A program made the position numbers and the translations under genes. From an uncultured Macellibacteroides sp. (lineage in GTDB: Bacteria > Bacteroidota > Bacteroidia > Bacteroidales > Tannerellaceae): a stretch of 64,000 bases of DNA. Below the pieces are notes generated by a model that ran no database searches, was not told the origin of the DNA, and saw only the letters and a list, made by a program, of their open reading frames with translations. The stretch spans positions 1-64,000 of the forward strand of contig NZ_OY762974.1 in assembly GCF_963667135.1 (NCBI RefSeq), read 5' to 3'. Every line of letters begins with the position of its first letter. Position 1 is the first letter of the stretch. Of this stretch, positions 1 through 7,453 are shown in pieces.

Positions 1-432
1 CTGCTTTGTTTAAAAGACAAGGTGGTGAGCGATATACCAAAAAGGCGATGTAAATCGTCAGGTAACTGTACAAGAGATGACCGTAAGGGAACTATTGATG
101 AAGCATCGAAAACTGTTCAGATGATGTCAGAACCGAGTCTTTTCTGTCAGACTTGGGATAAATCCGGAAGGGACCTGTTTACTGTCCGGGTGGCATCCGG
201 TGTAAAGATAGCATGACTTGTACAGAGGCTCTTTCACGGAACGCAGGAACCTGCTCCGGGATGTTAAGGAAGAAGTTCAAGCAGAAGCCCTGCAAGAACC
301 AGCGTACCGAGGACCGGAGGCAGGGGCGGACTGTTTCGTAGTAGCGAAGAAGTTTCTGTAATGGAAATGGAGCCAAGGGAACAGCTTATTCAAGCGTAGT
401 AAATGTACAACTAGTAAAACAGGAGGATGCAA

Positions 433-1704
433 ATGCAAAACGCAAAGTCGCATGAGATTTCTAAATTTTTAATCATGGATGCCTTCAAACGAGTCAAGGC
501 AAACCATGGAAGTGCGGGTATTGATGGTGTATCGATTGAGCAGTTTGAGAAAAATCTCAAAGACAATCTGTACAAAATCTGGAACCGCATGAGTTCGGGT
601 AGCTACTTCCCTCCATCGGTCAAATTGGTAGAAATACCTAAGCCCAATGGAGACAAACGTCCGCTAGGTATACCTACGGTGGCAGACAGGATTGCTCAAA
701 TGGCGGCAGTGATAATACTGGAGCCTCAGATTGAACCCTGCTTCCACGAGGATTCCTATGCCTACAGGCCCAACAGATCCGCTCACGATGCTATAGCCAA
801 AGCACGCGAGCGGTGCTGGAAGTACAACTGGGTATTGGATATGGATATCAGCAAGTTCTTTGACACTATCGACCACGATCTGTTGATCAAAGCAGTCAAA
901 CTTCACACTGATTGTGCATGGGTGCTGCTTTACATAGAACGTTGGCTCAAAGTGCCGTACGAACTGCAAGATGGCAGTAAAATTGACCGTGATAAAGGAG
1001 TGCCGCAAGGTTCCGTTATCGGCCCTGTTTTGGCCAATCTGTTCCTGCACTACGCCTTCGACAAGTGGATGAGCAGGTATTATCCGCACATTCCCTTCGA
1101 AAGGTATGCAGACGACACCATCTGCCATTGTTCCACTCAATCCCAGGCTCAAGCACTTAAAGTTGCCGTTCAACAACGATTTGCACAATGTAAACTCATG
1201 TTGAACGAAGACAAAACAAAGATTGTGTACTGTAAAGACAGCCGACGAAAGGGGGAGTTTGAAACAATCTCTTTCGACTTTTTGGGCTACACCTTCCGTC
1301 CTCGTAAAGCCAGAGGCAGGAATGGCATCAACTTTACAGGCTTTCTGCCGGCAATCAGCAACAAGGCCTGCAACCGCATCCGCGAAAAGATGCGCAGCTG
1401 GAAGACGAAGAAACAACTGTTTCTATCGCTGGAAACCTTGGCGAAAAGCATCAATCCAGTGCTTCGGGGATGGATTACCTATTACGGAAAATTTTATCCC
1501 ACCCGACTCAAAAGACTGTTAGAGGAAGTAAACAGACATCTGGCCAGATGGGTTACAGCCAAGTTCAAGCGCTTCAAGGGGAAACCTTATCGTGCATACT
1601 ACTGGCTGGGAAACATCTCCCGTAAAGAGACAAAACTCTTTTACCACTGGATATGGGGTGTCACTCCAACCGCTAATAGTAGGAAATCTATGCAGACTGA
1701 ATAA
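433..1704 (+). CDS. ltrA: Group II intron reverse transcriptase/maturase
   Basis: Intron-encoded protein that helps the intron fold and splice and copies it into DNA at new sites. The reverse-transcriptase domain fills roughly residues 15-290. Visible motifs are GSAGIDGVS, PLGIPTVADRIAQ, PQGSVIGPVLANLFLHYAFD and the catalytic YADD (in FERYADDTICH). A maturase/X domain follows, with RGWITYYGKF and a basic C-terminus. The protein is about 423 residues and stops without an HNH endonuclease domain, so mobility would depend on primers from replication forks or a partner. The ATG at 433 is preferred over the one at 427 because AGGAGG occupies 421-426, directly against 427 and 6 nt before 433. Confidence 0.92.
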   Translation: MQNAKSHEISKFLIMDAFKRVKANHGSAGIDGVSIEQFEKNLKDNLYKIWNRMSSGSYFPPSVKLVEIPKPNGDKRPLGIPTVADRIAQMAAVIILEPQIEPCFHEDSYAYRPNRSAHDAIAKARERCWKYNWVLDMDISKFFDTIDHDLLIKAVKLHTDCAWVLLYIERWLKVPYELQDGSKIDRDKGVPQGSVIGPVLANLFLHYAFDKWMSRYYPHIPFERYADDTICHCSTQSQAQALKVAVQQRFAQCKLMLNEDKTKIVYCKDSRRKGEFETISFDFLGYTFRPRKARGRNGINFTGFLPAISNKACNRIREKMRSWKTKKQLFLSLETLAKSINPVLRGWITYYGKFYPTRLKRLLEEVNRHLARWVTAKFKRFKGKPYRAYYWLGNISRKETKLFYHWIWGVTPTANSRKSMQTE

Positions 1705-1707
1705 GAA

Positions 1708-1780
1708 GAGCCGTGTGATGGGAGACTGTCACGCACGGTTCTGTGAGAGGCTTGAGCTGAAATGCTCAGGCCTACTCGAC
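1708..1780 (+). ncRNA. Group II intron catalytic domains V and VI
   Basis: Domain V is the canonical 34-nt hairpin (1708-1741) opening GAGCCGUGUG and closing CGCACGGUUC, with the AGC catalytic triad near its base. Domain VI (1743-1780) pairs GGCUUGAGC with GCUCAGGCC. An adenosine at 1774, seven positions from the 3' end, is the likely branch point. Confidence 0.85.
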
Positions 1781-1826
1781 TTAAAACGACATTTATTCGT
1801 TTTGGTTGGATATTGTTAGCCTCAAC

Positions 1827-1852
1827 GTAAGCGTCTCCGCGATACCGTCTTG
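1827..1852 (+). repeat. IS66 left terminal inverted repeat
   Basis: 26 bp, beginning GTAAGCGTCTCC. It is the exact reverse complement of 4338-4363. Confidence 0.95.
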
Positions 1853-1899
1853 ACAGCATAAATGCATAATCTTACTTTTGTTTCCTAAAAAAGGAACAA

Positions 1900-2304
1900 A
1901 TGAAAGCATCCGAACTTTATGCATTGGCCATTGAGGAGTACAAGCAGATCAGTATTTCATGCACTATGACATTACGCGATTATTGCAAAGAGCGCCATAT
2001 CTGTTATAACGGCATTCAATGTTGGATGAGCAGGCATTCCATAAAAGTAGTAGATCTCAAACCACGTCCTGTATTACCTGAGGTTTCTGTTTCTGCTTCC
2101 GCTCATGAGCAAGCCTCTTGTGAAGGACAGCAGATTTATCCGCTCTCCTTTACAAAGGAGGCATCGGAGAAACCGGTTTTCGCAGGGAATGTTTTCCCTG
2201 TGCTTAAAGGTGTCAGTATTACCTTTCCCGATGGCGTAGTTATATCCATTAAAGAGATAAGCCAGGAAGATCTCAATAAATTTATACAAACTTACTCTAA
2301 CTGA
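1900..2304 (+). CDS. tnpA: IS66 accessory protein TnpA-like
   Basis: First gene of the IS66 element, 134 residues. It sits where IS66 elements carry the small TnpA-type protein, thought to bind DNA. The N-terminal part (MKASELYALAIEEYKQIS...YCKERHICYNGIQCWMSRHS) reads like a short helix-turn-helix. The C-terminal part (PDGVVISIKEISQEDLNKFI) resembles the usual tail 'G..I.I....L..LI'. AAGGA lies 6 nt before the ATG. It is followed after 7 bp by tnpB. Confidence 0.75.
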   Translation: MKASELYALAIEEYKQISISCTMTLRDYCKERHICYNGIQCWMSRHSIKVVDLKPRPVLPEVSVSASAHEQASCEGQQIYPLSFTKEASEKPVFAGNVFPVLKGVSITFPDGVVISIKEISQEDLNKFIQTYSN

Positions 2305-2311
2305 TAAACCG

Positions 2312-2659
2312 ATGTTTGCACTTACAGAATCCATGAACTATTATCTATGTCCGCATTATGTGGATATGCGCAAAGGTATCTATTCCTTGTACCAGTTGGT
2401 AAAGTCAGATATGAAACGTAATCCTTTGTCGGGGGAGGTTTTTCTCTTCCTTGGCAGGAACCGGTCGTTAATTAAGATCCTTCATTGGGAAAATGGAGGA
2501 TTTGTTTTGTATCAGAAAAAACTGGAACAGGGCACCTTTGAAGTTCCCCGATTTAACCCTTCAAGCAATGAATTTGAGATGAAATGGAAGACTTTTGTTT
2601 TGATAATGGAGGGCGTCTCTGTTCGTTCGGCAAAGTACAGGAGAAGGTTTAAGTATTGA
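2312..2659 (+). CDS. tnpB: IS66 family accessory protein TnpB
   Basis: 115 residues, the normal length for the IS66 Orf2 protein, which is needed for transposition though its exact role is unclear. The family signature is seen as VDMRKGIYSLYQLV near residue 18, followed by GEVFLFLGRNRSLIKILHWENGGFVLYQKKLE. It lies 7 bp after tnpA and 86 bp before tnpC. Confidence 0.9.
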   Translation: MFALTESMNYYLCPHYVDMRKGIYSLYQLVKSDMKRNPLSGEVFLFLGRNRSLIKILHWENGGFVLYQKKLEQGTFEVPRFNPSSNEFEMKWKTFVLIMEGVSVRSAKYRRRFKY

Positions 2660-2745
2660 TTTAATACATTGATATACAAATAGATATATTATATATTGTT
2701 TGTGTTTTTCTTTGATATCCGAAGTATTGTCCGTACCTTTAGGGC

Positions 2746-4317
2746 ATGAATAGCAAACGGATGATTGAATTACTGGAAGACCAGCTGAAACTTTTTTCTC
2801 AAAGAGAAAAGATTCATTTGGAACAACTCATCCGGCAATCTGAACAAATAGAAAGACTCTCTGTGCAGGTTGGTAGTTTAACCGATACAATCCGTTCGCT
2901 GGAAGAAAACCTGCTTCAGAAGAACGGGGACATGCAGAAGCTTAGCGGGAAAAACAGGGGAATGAGCAAGCTTCTCTCCAACAAATCAGAAAAGCTTGTG
3001 CCCGATGCCGCAAAAGAAGATCCGGCAGAAACCGATCCCCCTGTTTCACTCAAGAACCGAGGCAACAACAATGCCAAACGGAAAGAACACTTCTCTCTGG
3101 AAACCATTGTCGAGCATGTATATCCCGATGATCCTGCCTTTGACAAAGAAAAGGCCAGGGTGATCGGGTCCGTAGACTCGGTCATGTACACCTACAGCAA
3201 GGCTACATTTAAGAAAATCATATACAGACAATACAATTGTGTACAGCAGGAAAAGGTTTACTCGGGTAAAGCCCCCAGATCTCCCCTGCAGAACTCAAAT
3301 TATGATGCCTCTTTTATCGCCGGCATGCTTCAACTGAGATACGTTTACTCCATGCCTGTGGAGCGGATTGTCAAGTATTTTACAGAGAATGGCTTTGAAT
3401 TAAACAAAGCTACCGCCCATGGACTGATTAAAAAATCTGCGGGATTAATGGACCGACTGGATGTTGTTCTTCACAAAACCATCCTTGAGGATGACTATCT
3501 TTGCATGGATGAAAGTTACCATACGATCCTGACCAAAGAGAAAAACAAGGATGGCAAAGGGGTTCGTAAGGGATATATATGGGCTGCGCTGGCCAATAAA
3601 AAGAAATTAATCCAGTACTTTTACGAAAACGGTTCCCGATCCCGTGAAGTTCTCACCAACTATATCGGCAATCAATATAAAGGAGCCATCCAGTCAGACG
3701 GGCTGATCAACTATAAAATACTTGAGACAGATGCCTATCCCGATATAATCCGGTTGGCCTGCTTCCAGCATTGCAAGCGCGAGTTCCTGGATATCGAAAA
3801 TGATAAAGAAGCCATCGGGATTGTTAATACAATCAACCGACTCTATCAGGCGGAGCATAAGATCGAAAAGAAATGGACGCCCGTCAAAATCCTGAAATAT
3901 AGACAGAAGTACGCCCCACCCATACTAGCCGAACTAAAAAGCAAACTGTTGGAAATACAATCCAACCCATCTACCCTTCCACAGAGTCCGCTCTCTAAGG
4001 CCACGAATTATACGCTCAACGAGTATGATTCCCTGTGTAATTACATTGTTAGTCCGGACTATGCTTTGGACAACAATGCTGTGGAACGATGCATGCGAAG
4101 TATATCTTTAAGCAGAAAGAACTCTCTTTTTTGTGGCTCTCACCAGGGAGCTAAGAGAACGGCTTTGCTATACTCGCTGGCCATCTCCTGCAAGCTCCAT
4201 GGAATTAATACCTTCGAATACTTCACAGATATATTAAGTCGGTTGGCCTACATTAGCCCAACAGCTCCTGACCAAATATACCGGGATTTACTCCCTGACA
4301 AGTGGACTAAACTGTAA
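2746..4317 (+). CDS. tnpC: IS66 family transposase TnpC
   Basis: 523-residue DDE transposase. The N-terminal 75 residues form a leucine-rich coiled coil (LLEDQLKLFSQREK, LTDTIRSLEENL). A basic linker and the catalytic core follow. Candidate acidic residues are in CMDESYHTIL (first D), IQSDGLINYK (second D) and the conserved DNNAVERCMR (E). The last 40 residues match the IS66 C-terminal element (NTFEYFTDILSRL...PDQIYRDLLPDKW). The frame is intact and ends 20 bp before the right inverted repeat. Confidence 0.95.
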   Translation: MNSKRMIELLEDQLKLFSQREKIHLEQLIRQSEQIERLSVQVGSLTDTIRSLEENLLQKNGDMQKLSGKNRGMSKLLSNKSEKLVPDAAKEDPAETDPPVSLKNRGNNNAKRKEHFSLETIVEHVYPDDPAFDKEKARVIGSVDSVMYTYSKATFKKIIYRQYNCVQQEKVYSGKAPRSPLQNSNYDASFIAGMLQLRYVYSMPVERIVKYFTENGFELNKATAHGLIKKSAGLMDRLDVVLHKTILEDDYLCMDESYHTILTKEKNKDGKGVRKGYIWAALANKKKLIQYFYENGSRSREVLTNYIGNQYKGAIQSDGLINYKILETDAYPDIIRLACFQHCKREFLDIENDKEAIGIVNTINRLYQAEHKIEKKWTPVKILKYRQKYAPPILAELKSKLLEIQSNPSTLPQSPLSKATNYTLNEYDSLCNYIVSPDYALDNNAVERCMRSISLSRKNSLFCGSHQGAKRTALLYSLAISCKLHGINTFEYFTDILSRLAYISPTAPDQIYRDLLPDKWTKL

Positions 4318-4337
4318 TAACAGTTTATTGAATCTTA

Positions 4338-4363
4338 CAAGACGGTATCGCGGAGACGCTTAC
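4338..4363 (+). repeat. IS66 right terminal inverted repeat
   Basis: 26 bp ending GGAGACGCTTAC, perfectly complementary to the left end at 1827-1852. Confidence 0.95.
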
Positions 4364-4635
4364 CCTGCAATGTTTTCACAGCACACTCTGTCACCTATCA
4401 TAAAAAGCTTCAGATCCCTTTACTGATCAGGGTTTGGTGAGTGACAGATGGCTTGTGACAGATGCGAATGATCTCTCATCTGTCACCTTTTAATTTCAGG
4501 CAGACAGCATGTATAACCCATTCTTTCCTGAGTCCGGCTCCTCTACCTTCCTACAGCAGGAGGATTCACAATCAACGTATATTTAGCTCCCATTAAACGA
4601 TAAAGTATAAAAAAGTATTAAGTAAACTAATAATA
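4364..4635. other. Non-coding strip between two IS elements with GTGACAGATG repeats
   Basis: No plausible gene is seen. GTGACAGATG occurs at 4441-4450 and 4455-4464. Its inverse CATCTGTCAC is at 4477-4486 and a partial inverse CTGTCAC at 4388-4394. The copies at 4455 and 4477 form a perfect 10-bp inverted repeat with a 12-nt loop. It could be a protein-binding site or a leftover from the replaced locus. Confidence 0.5.
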
Positions 4636-4644
4636 AGACTTAAA
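4636..4644. repeat. ISAs1 target site duplication, left copy
   Basis: AGACTTAAA, repeated directly at 6276-6284 on the other side of the element. The 9-bp length fits the ISAs1 family (8-10 bp). Confidence 0.9.
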
Positions 4645-4657
4645 CAGGGCAGACGCA

Positions 4658-5818
4658 TTAAAATTTATCCACAGAAAGTATGCCTTGCAGAACGTCGTCA
4701 GACCATCCGGCTGTTTTTCTTTTGCGAGCAATACTACTTTTGCTTTCATAGTGCTTTAACATAGATAAAGCTGTTTTTGAGACAAGAGAAAAGTTTACAG
4801 CGGCATTGTTCTTCTTTCGTCCGTAATCTTCATTAAACGAGACATCCAACTGCCAATGTAAATTATTTTCAACAGACCAATGTTTTCGGACTGAATTAGC
4901 AATTAATTCAGCATCCAAAACTAATGAAGAAATATAGTATCTGGTTTCTTTTTGTTTACGAGGTCCATTTTCGCCGGGAATGGTACGTTCCGTAAGCACA
5001 CAGACAAATGTTTTTAATCCAGCCCATTGGGTGTAATCGTTAGCATTTAACCAGTATAGATTGTCACAGACTATGCAAGTTCTTTTTTCCAAACGGCCAT
5101 GTCCAGTCTCGGTATTCTCGTAAACACTTACCCGGTTAGGCTTCTCAGCTCTCCAAATGGTGAAAAAATGTTTGATTTTTCTATATAAATGCTTATGGTT
5201 GTTTTTAACAGCCAAAACGTAATCTGCTTCTTTTTCTATTATTTTAGATGCTATAGTCTTTTGACATCCCATAGCATCAATAGTGATTATACACTCTTTA
5301 ATATCTAATGCCTCTAATAGTTCGGGGATAGCGGTAATTTCATTCGATTTTTCCTCTGTTTTGATTTGTCCAAGGCTTATTCCATTGTCAGCGGCCCAGG
5401 CACTTACCATGTGAAGTTTGTATTGGGGGCTCGAGGGTTTTAGGTAGGTACCTCGCAACAATTTAGCCTCTTCAGACTCATATGCTCCGCATATTGTTTT
5501 GCCGTCAATAGCAACCACTCCTTTATACTTTCCACAAATACACTTAACCCATTCTCTGAATTGATTTTCAAAATAGGTGGAATCCAATACTGTGAAAAAT
5601 CGGTTAAAAGTATCATGTGAGGGTATTCCATTAAAAGAAGGAATAGTGCGAGAGAAAAAATCAATTTTACACCGACCGAAATCCTCTATTTCGTTCCATG
5701 TCTCGGCCCCACAAATAACGGCAGCTAACGTAATATAAATAATAGTTTCGGCTGAATGAACTTTATTCCTGTCAAAACGATAGTCTTCAATACTTGAAGC
5801 AAATGCAAGCAATGTCAT
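4658..5818 (-). CDS. ISAs1 family transposase
   Basis: 386-residue DDE transposase of the H-repeat/ISAs1 type. The N-terminal region carries the associated domain (HSAETIIYITLAAVICGAETWNEIEDFG and PSHDTFNRFFTVLD). Catalytic-site candidates are D in VVAIDGKTICGAY, D in CIITIDAMGCQ and E in HWSVENNLHWQLDVSFNED. The stop codon overlaps the left inverted repeat by one base. It is intact and of normal family length. Confidence 0.95.
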   Translation of the reverse strand: MTLLAFASSIEDYRFDRNKVHSAETIIYITLAAVICGAETWNEIEDFGRCKIDFFSRTIPSFNGIPSHDTFNRFFTVLDSTYFENQFREWVKCICGKYKGVVAIDGKTICGAYESEEAKLLRGTYLKPSSPQYKLHMVSAWAADNGISLGQIKTEEKSNEITAIPELLEALDIKECIITIDAMGCQKTIASKIIEKEADYVLAVKNNHKHLYRKIKHFFTIWRAEKPNRVSVYENTETGHGRLEKRTCIVCDNLYWLNANDYTQWAGLKTFVCVLTERTIPGENGPRKQKETRYYISSLVLDAELIANSVRKHWSVENNLHWQLDVSFNEDYGRKKNNAAVNFSLVSKTALSMLKHYESKSSIARKRKTAGWSDDVLQGILSVDKF

Positions 5819-6261
5819 ATATTTGTATATTTAATACGTTGATAATAAGACAAATATACAAATATTTACTGAGATATCAATGTATTTAAGTGATTGTTTT
5901 GGACATTTATTATCTTTCTTTTCGTAGTTATAATTACTGTTTTTGGTCTCTTTTAAGTAATGTCAATATGATTCCAGACATAACATAAACGTTCTGATTT
6001 GATTATTCAACTTAACGAAATTATCGTTGTAAAAAGAAAGATCCAATTTTCAGAGAAGGTTGTTATCTATGAAGCAAATTTTATAACGCTCAATATGTTT
6101 ATAAATACTAATTATGCCCATTTTAATGTTAGTTTATGTTAGCAACATTCGGTGAAGAAGACATATAGAGCATCAAAGATTTGATGTGTAATATATTGAA
6201 ATACTGCATCATATACGTACATATTAAATGATACACCTAGGACTTTTAGCTCTATAATAAT
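5819..6261. other. AT-rich non-coding part of the ISAs1 element
   Basis: About 440 bp between the transposase start and the right inverted repeat hold no convincing reading frame on either strand. The sequence is very AT-rich. A promoter for the transposase must lie near 5830-5880. The rest has no function that can be read from it. Confidence 0.6.
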
Positions 6262-6275
6262 ATGCGTCTGCCCTG
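6262..6275 (-). repeat. ISAs1 right terminal inverted repeat
   Basis: ATGCGTCTGCCCTG, the exact reverse complement of 4645-4658. It is followed at 6276-6284 by the second copy of the target duplication AGACTTAAA. Confidence 0.93.
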
Positions 6276-6285
6276 AGACTTAAAG

Positions 6286-6409
6286 CAAGTATTTGTTTGT
6301 CATATCGCAAACGCAAGGTTAACATATGGGTACCTTTCGTTTGTGATATGTTGAACGGAAGGTATTCATATCGCAAACGAAAAGTATCCATATGTCAAAC
6401 GAATACTTG
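6286..6409. repeat. Nested inverted repeat cluster (CATATCGCAAACGAAAGG motif)
   Basis: A 28-bp unit reading CATATCGCAAACGAAAAG... at 6367-6394 is matched in inverse at 6323-6350 with three mismatches, with a 16-nt loop between them. A third partial forward copy begins at 6301. Outside these, 6286-6304 (CAAGTATTTGTTTG) and 6391-6409 (CAAACGAATACTTG) pair again. The whole block could fold as a large cruciform or RNA stem. It lies between the ISAs1 end and the HsdM remnant. Confidence 0.75.
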
Positions 6410-6471
6410 TTCGTACTCAAAGTTATAGAAGTCTATTGATATAGGGCTACTTTACTGGATATAAATGGTAA

Positions 6472-6690
6472 ATGACTCATTTGTTTTTCAGGAATCTGAA
6501 TGCGAAGTACGAAGATGTTCCCGCATTCTGTGCCTCTTTCCCGATTGAACGTGTAGCAGAACCGGACTATGTTCTTACACCCGGATATTACATTGAACTA
6601 CCAGATGAATTATTGTGGCAAAACATGCTCCTAACTTGTGAAATTCATAATCTTAAAATCAACCTAAAAATAGGTCGCATAGTACTTTAA
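6472..6690 (+). pseudogene. Remnant of type I restriction methylase HsdM (C-terminus only)
   Basis: The 72 residues contain KYEDVPAFCASFPIERVAEP followed by DYVLTPGYYIELPDE. This matches the C-terminal pattern of type I N6-adenine methylase subunits, typically '(Y)xDvPGFCksaxleEi...yvLTPGRYVG'. Only this tail is present: the NPPF catalytic domain, S and R subunits are absent and an IS element sits upstream. It is therefore read as debris of a lost restriction-modification locus. It could still be translated from the ATG at 6472, but no function is expected. Confidence 0.6.
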
Positions 6691-6711
6691 TCTATCAGCC
6701 ATTATAATTAT

Positions 6712-6765
6712 AACCCGTTGGCGGAATTAAATTAATGCATATTTAATTTATCAAATGGGTTATTC
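6712..6765 (+). terminator. Possible stem-loop after the HsdM remnant
   Basis: Inner stem AATTAAAT (6725-6732) with ATTTAATT (6741-6748), and outer pairing AACCC (6712-6716) with GGGTT (6757-6761), then a T-rich stretch. AT-rich and imperfect. Nothing else convincing is seen between 6691 and 6900. Confidence 0.35.
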
Positions 6766-6922
6766 TCTATATTTTTCAATAACTTCTTTGAAGATTTTTT
6801 CTATCTATACCGACACATTAGATCTGTCGAAATCATTATAAGTTTGTGCATATGAAAGGAAAATATAGTTACTTTTTAATTGATTATTTTTTAATTTTAT
6901 GCGAATAGTTCTACAATAAATG

Positions 6923-6930
6923 TATATTTG
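6923..6930 (+). promoter_or_regulatory. -7 promoter box of the DUF4884 gene
   Basis: TATATTTG fits the Bacteroidetes -7 box TAnnTTTG. The -33 region is not clear. It would give a leader of about 105 nt before the ATG at 7042. Confidence 0.4.
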
Positions 6931-7041
6931 CTTTTGAATACATTGATTATCTGGATTATTAATCGGAGATGGTTAGTACGAAAGGGCGATTCTTGATCCT
7001 AAAGGTATTATTATTGAAATAACAGCATAAAAATTAAGCGT

Positions 7042-7335
7042 ATGAAAATTATGATTAAAACATTTCTTATCCTATTGGTCGGATTTATCTGCTTTTCTTG
7101 TACAGTATCGAGGCCTATTGCTGTAGTTGCACCGCATAATAACACTACTTATAAGGTAGATTATTTATTTGAACATGATGGCTGTAAAGTATATCGTTTT
7201 TTTGATGAGGGAAATTTTGTCTATTTCACAAACTGTAATGGTGAAGCGATCGCTATAGAAAACGATAGTACAGAAACAAGAATTACAAACACTACTAAAA
7301 TAACAACACCAAAGCACTCAACAAACTTACCTTGA
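7042..7335 (+). CDS. DUF4884 family small lipoprotein
   Basis: 97 residues. A signal peptide (MKIMIKTFLILLVGFICFSC) ends in a lipobox with the acylated cysteine at residue 20, so the protein is probably membrane-anchored in the envelope. The core KVDYLFEHDGCKVYRFFDEGNFVYFTNCNGEAIAIENDST matches what I recall of DUF4884, a small Bacteroidales family often found on conjugative or phage-like elements. No function is known. It stands alone and is followed by a strong terminator. The assignment rests on motif memory. Confidence 0.7.
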   Translation: MKIMIKTFLILLVGFICFSCTVSRPIAVVAPHNNTTYKVDYLFEHDGCKVYRFFDEGNFVYFTNCNGEAIAIENDSTETRITNTTKITTPKHSTNLP

Positions 7336-7361
7336 AGATTTCTCATTCACAAAGTAGAATT

Positions 7362-7405
7362 AACCTCATTAATGAATGAAATACCATTCATTAATGAGGT
7401 TTTAT
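7362..7405. terminator. Bidirectional terminator between DUF4884 and cusB
   Basis: Perfect 17-bp stem (7362-7378 with 7385-7401, AACCTCATTAATGAATG) with a 6-nt loop, then TTATAG. It separates the convergent transcripts of the lipoprotein and the efflux operon. Confidence 0.8.
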
Positions 7406-7453
7406 AGTTACAATGAAGGAAGACGAAGATGAATGTCCATTGCTTCTACCTTG

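Larger units (their letters stand above)
25..1780 (+). mobile_element. Complete group II intron with maturase ORF
   Basis: A retroelement that self-splices from RNA and moves by retrohoming. The 5' end is taken as GTGAGCG at 25, fitting the GUGYG-type intron start. The 3' end is taken at 1780 because domain V (1708-1741) and domain VI (1743-1780) are followed there by the end sequence CCTACTCGAC. The maturase lies in the expected domain IV position. About 400 nt of structured RNA (domains I-III) precede the protein. The downstream exon is only 46 bp before it meets the left end of an IS66 element, so the host gene is not recognisable. The 5' boundary could be off by a few bases. Confidence 0.85.
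1827..4363 (+). mobile_element. Complete IS66-family insertion sequence
   Basis: The 2537-bp element is bounded by perfect 26-bp inverted repeats that start GTAAGCG, the family's usual end. It carries the three-gene set typical of IS66 (TnpA-like, TnpB, TnpC) in one orientation. All three frames look intact. The 8-bp flanks (GCCTCAAC on the left, CCTGCAAT on the right) are not a target duplication, which suggests rearrangement after insertion. Confidence 0.93.
4645..6275 (-). mobile_element. Complete ISAs1-family insertion sequence
   Basis: Bounded by perfect 14-bp inverted repeats (CAGGGCAGACGCAT at 4645-4658 and its inverse at 6262-6275) and flanked by the 9-bp duplication AGACTTAAA. The total is 1631 bp, on the long side for the family because about 440 bp upstream of the transposase are non-coding. 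The matching duplications suggest a fairly recent simple insertion. Confidence 0.93.

Noticed and set aside
664-1416. Long minus-strand reading frame of 250 codons inside the maturase
   Set aside because: It is antisense to a strongly conserved reverse transcriptase and has no recognisable domain; a shadow frame.
1819-4371. 8-bp target duplication for the IS66 element
   Set aside because: Left GCCTCAAC and right CCTGCAAT do not match; a shifted partial likeness is not convincing.
4665-4673. Perfect TTATCCACA DnaA box
   Set aside because: It lies within the coding end of the ISAs1 transposase, far from dnaA and alone; taken as chance.
6967-6990. String resembling the sarcin-ricin loop of 23S rRNA (TTAGTACGAAAGG)
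   Set aside because: Only about 13 bases fit and nothing around it matches rRNA.
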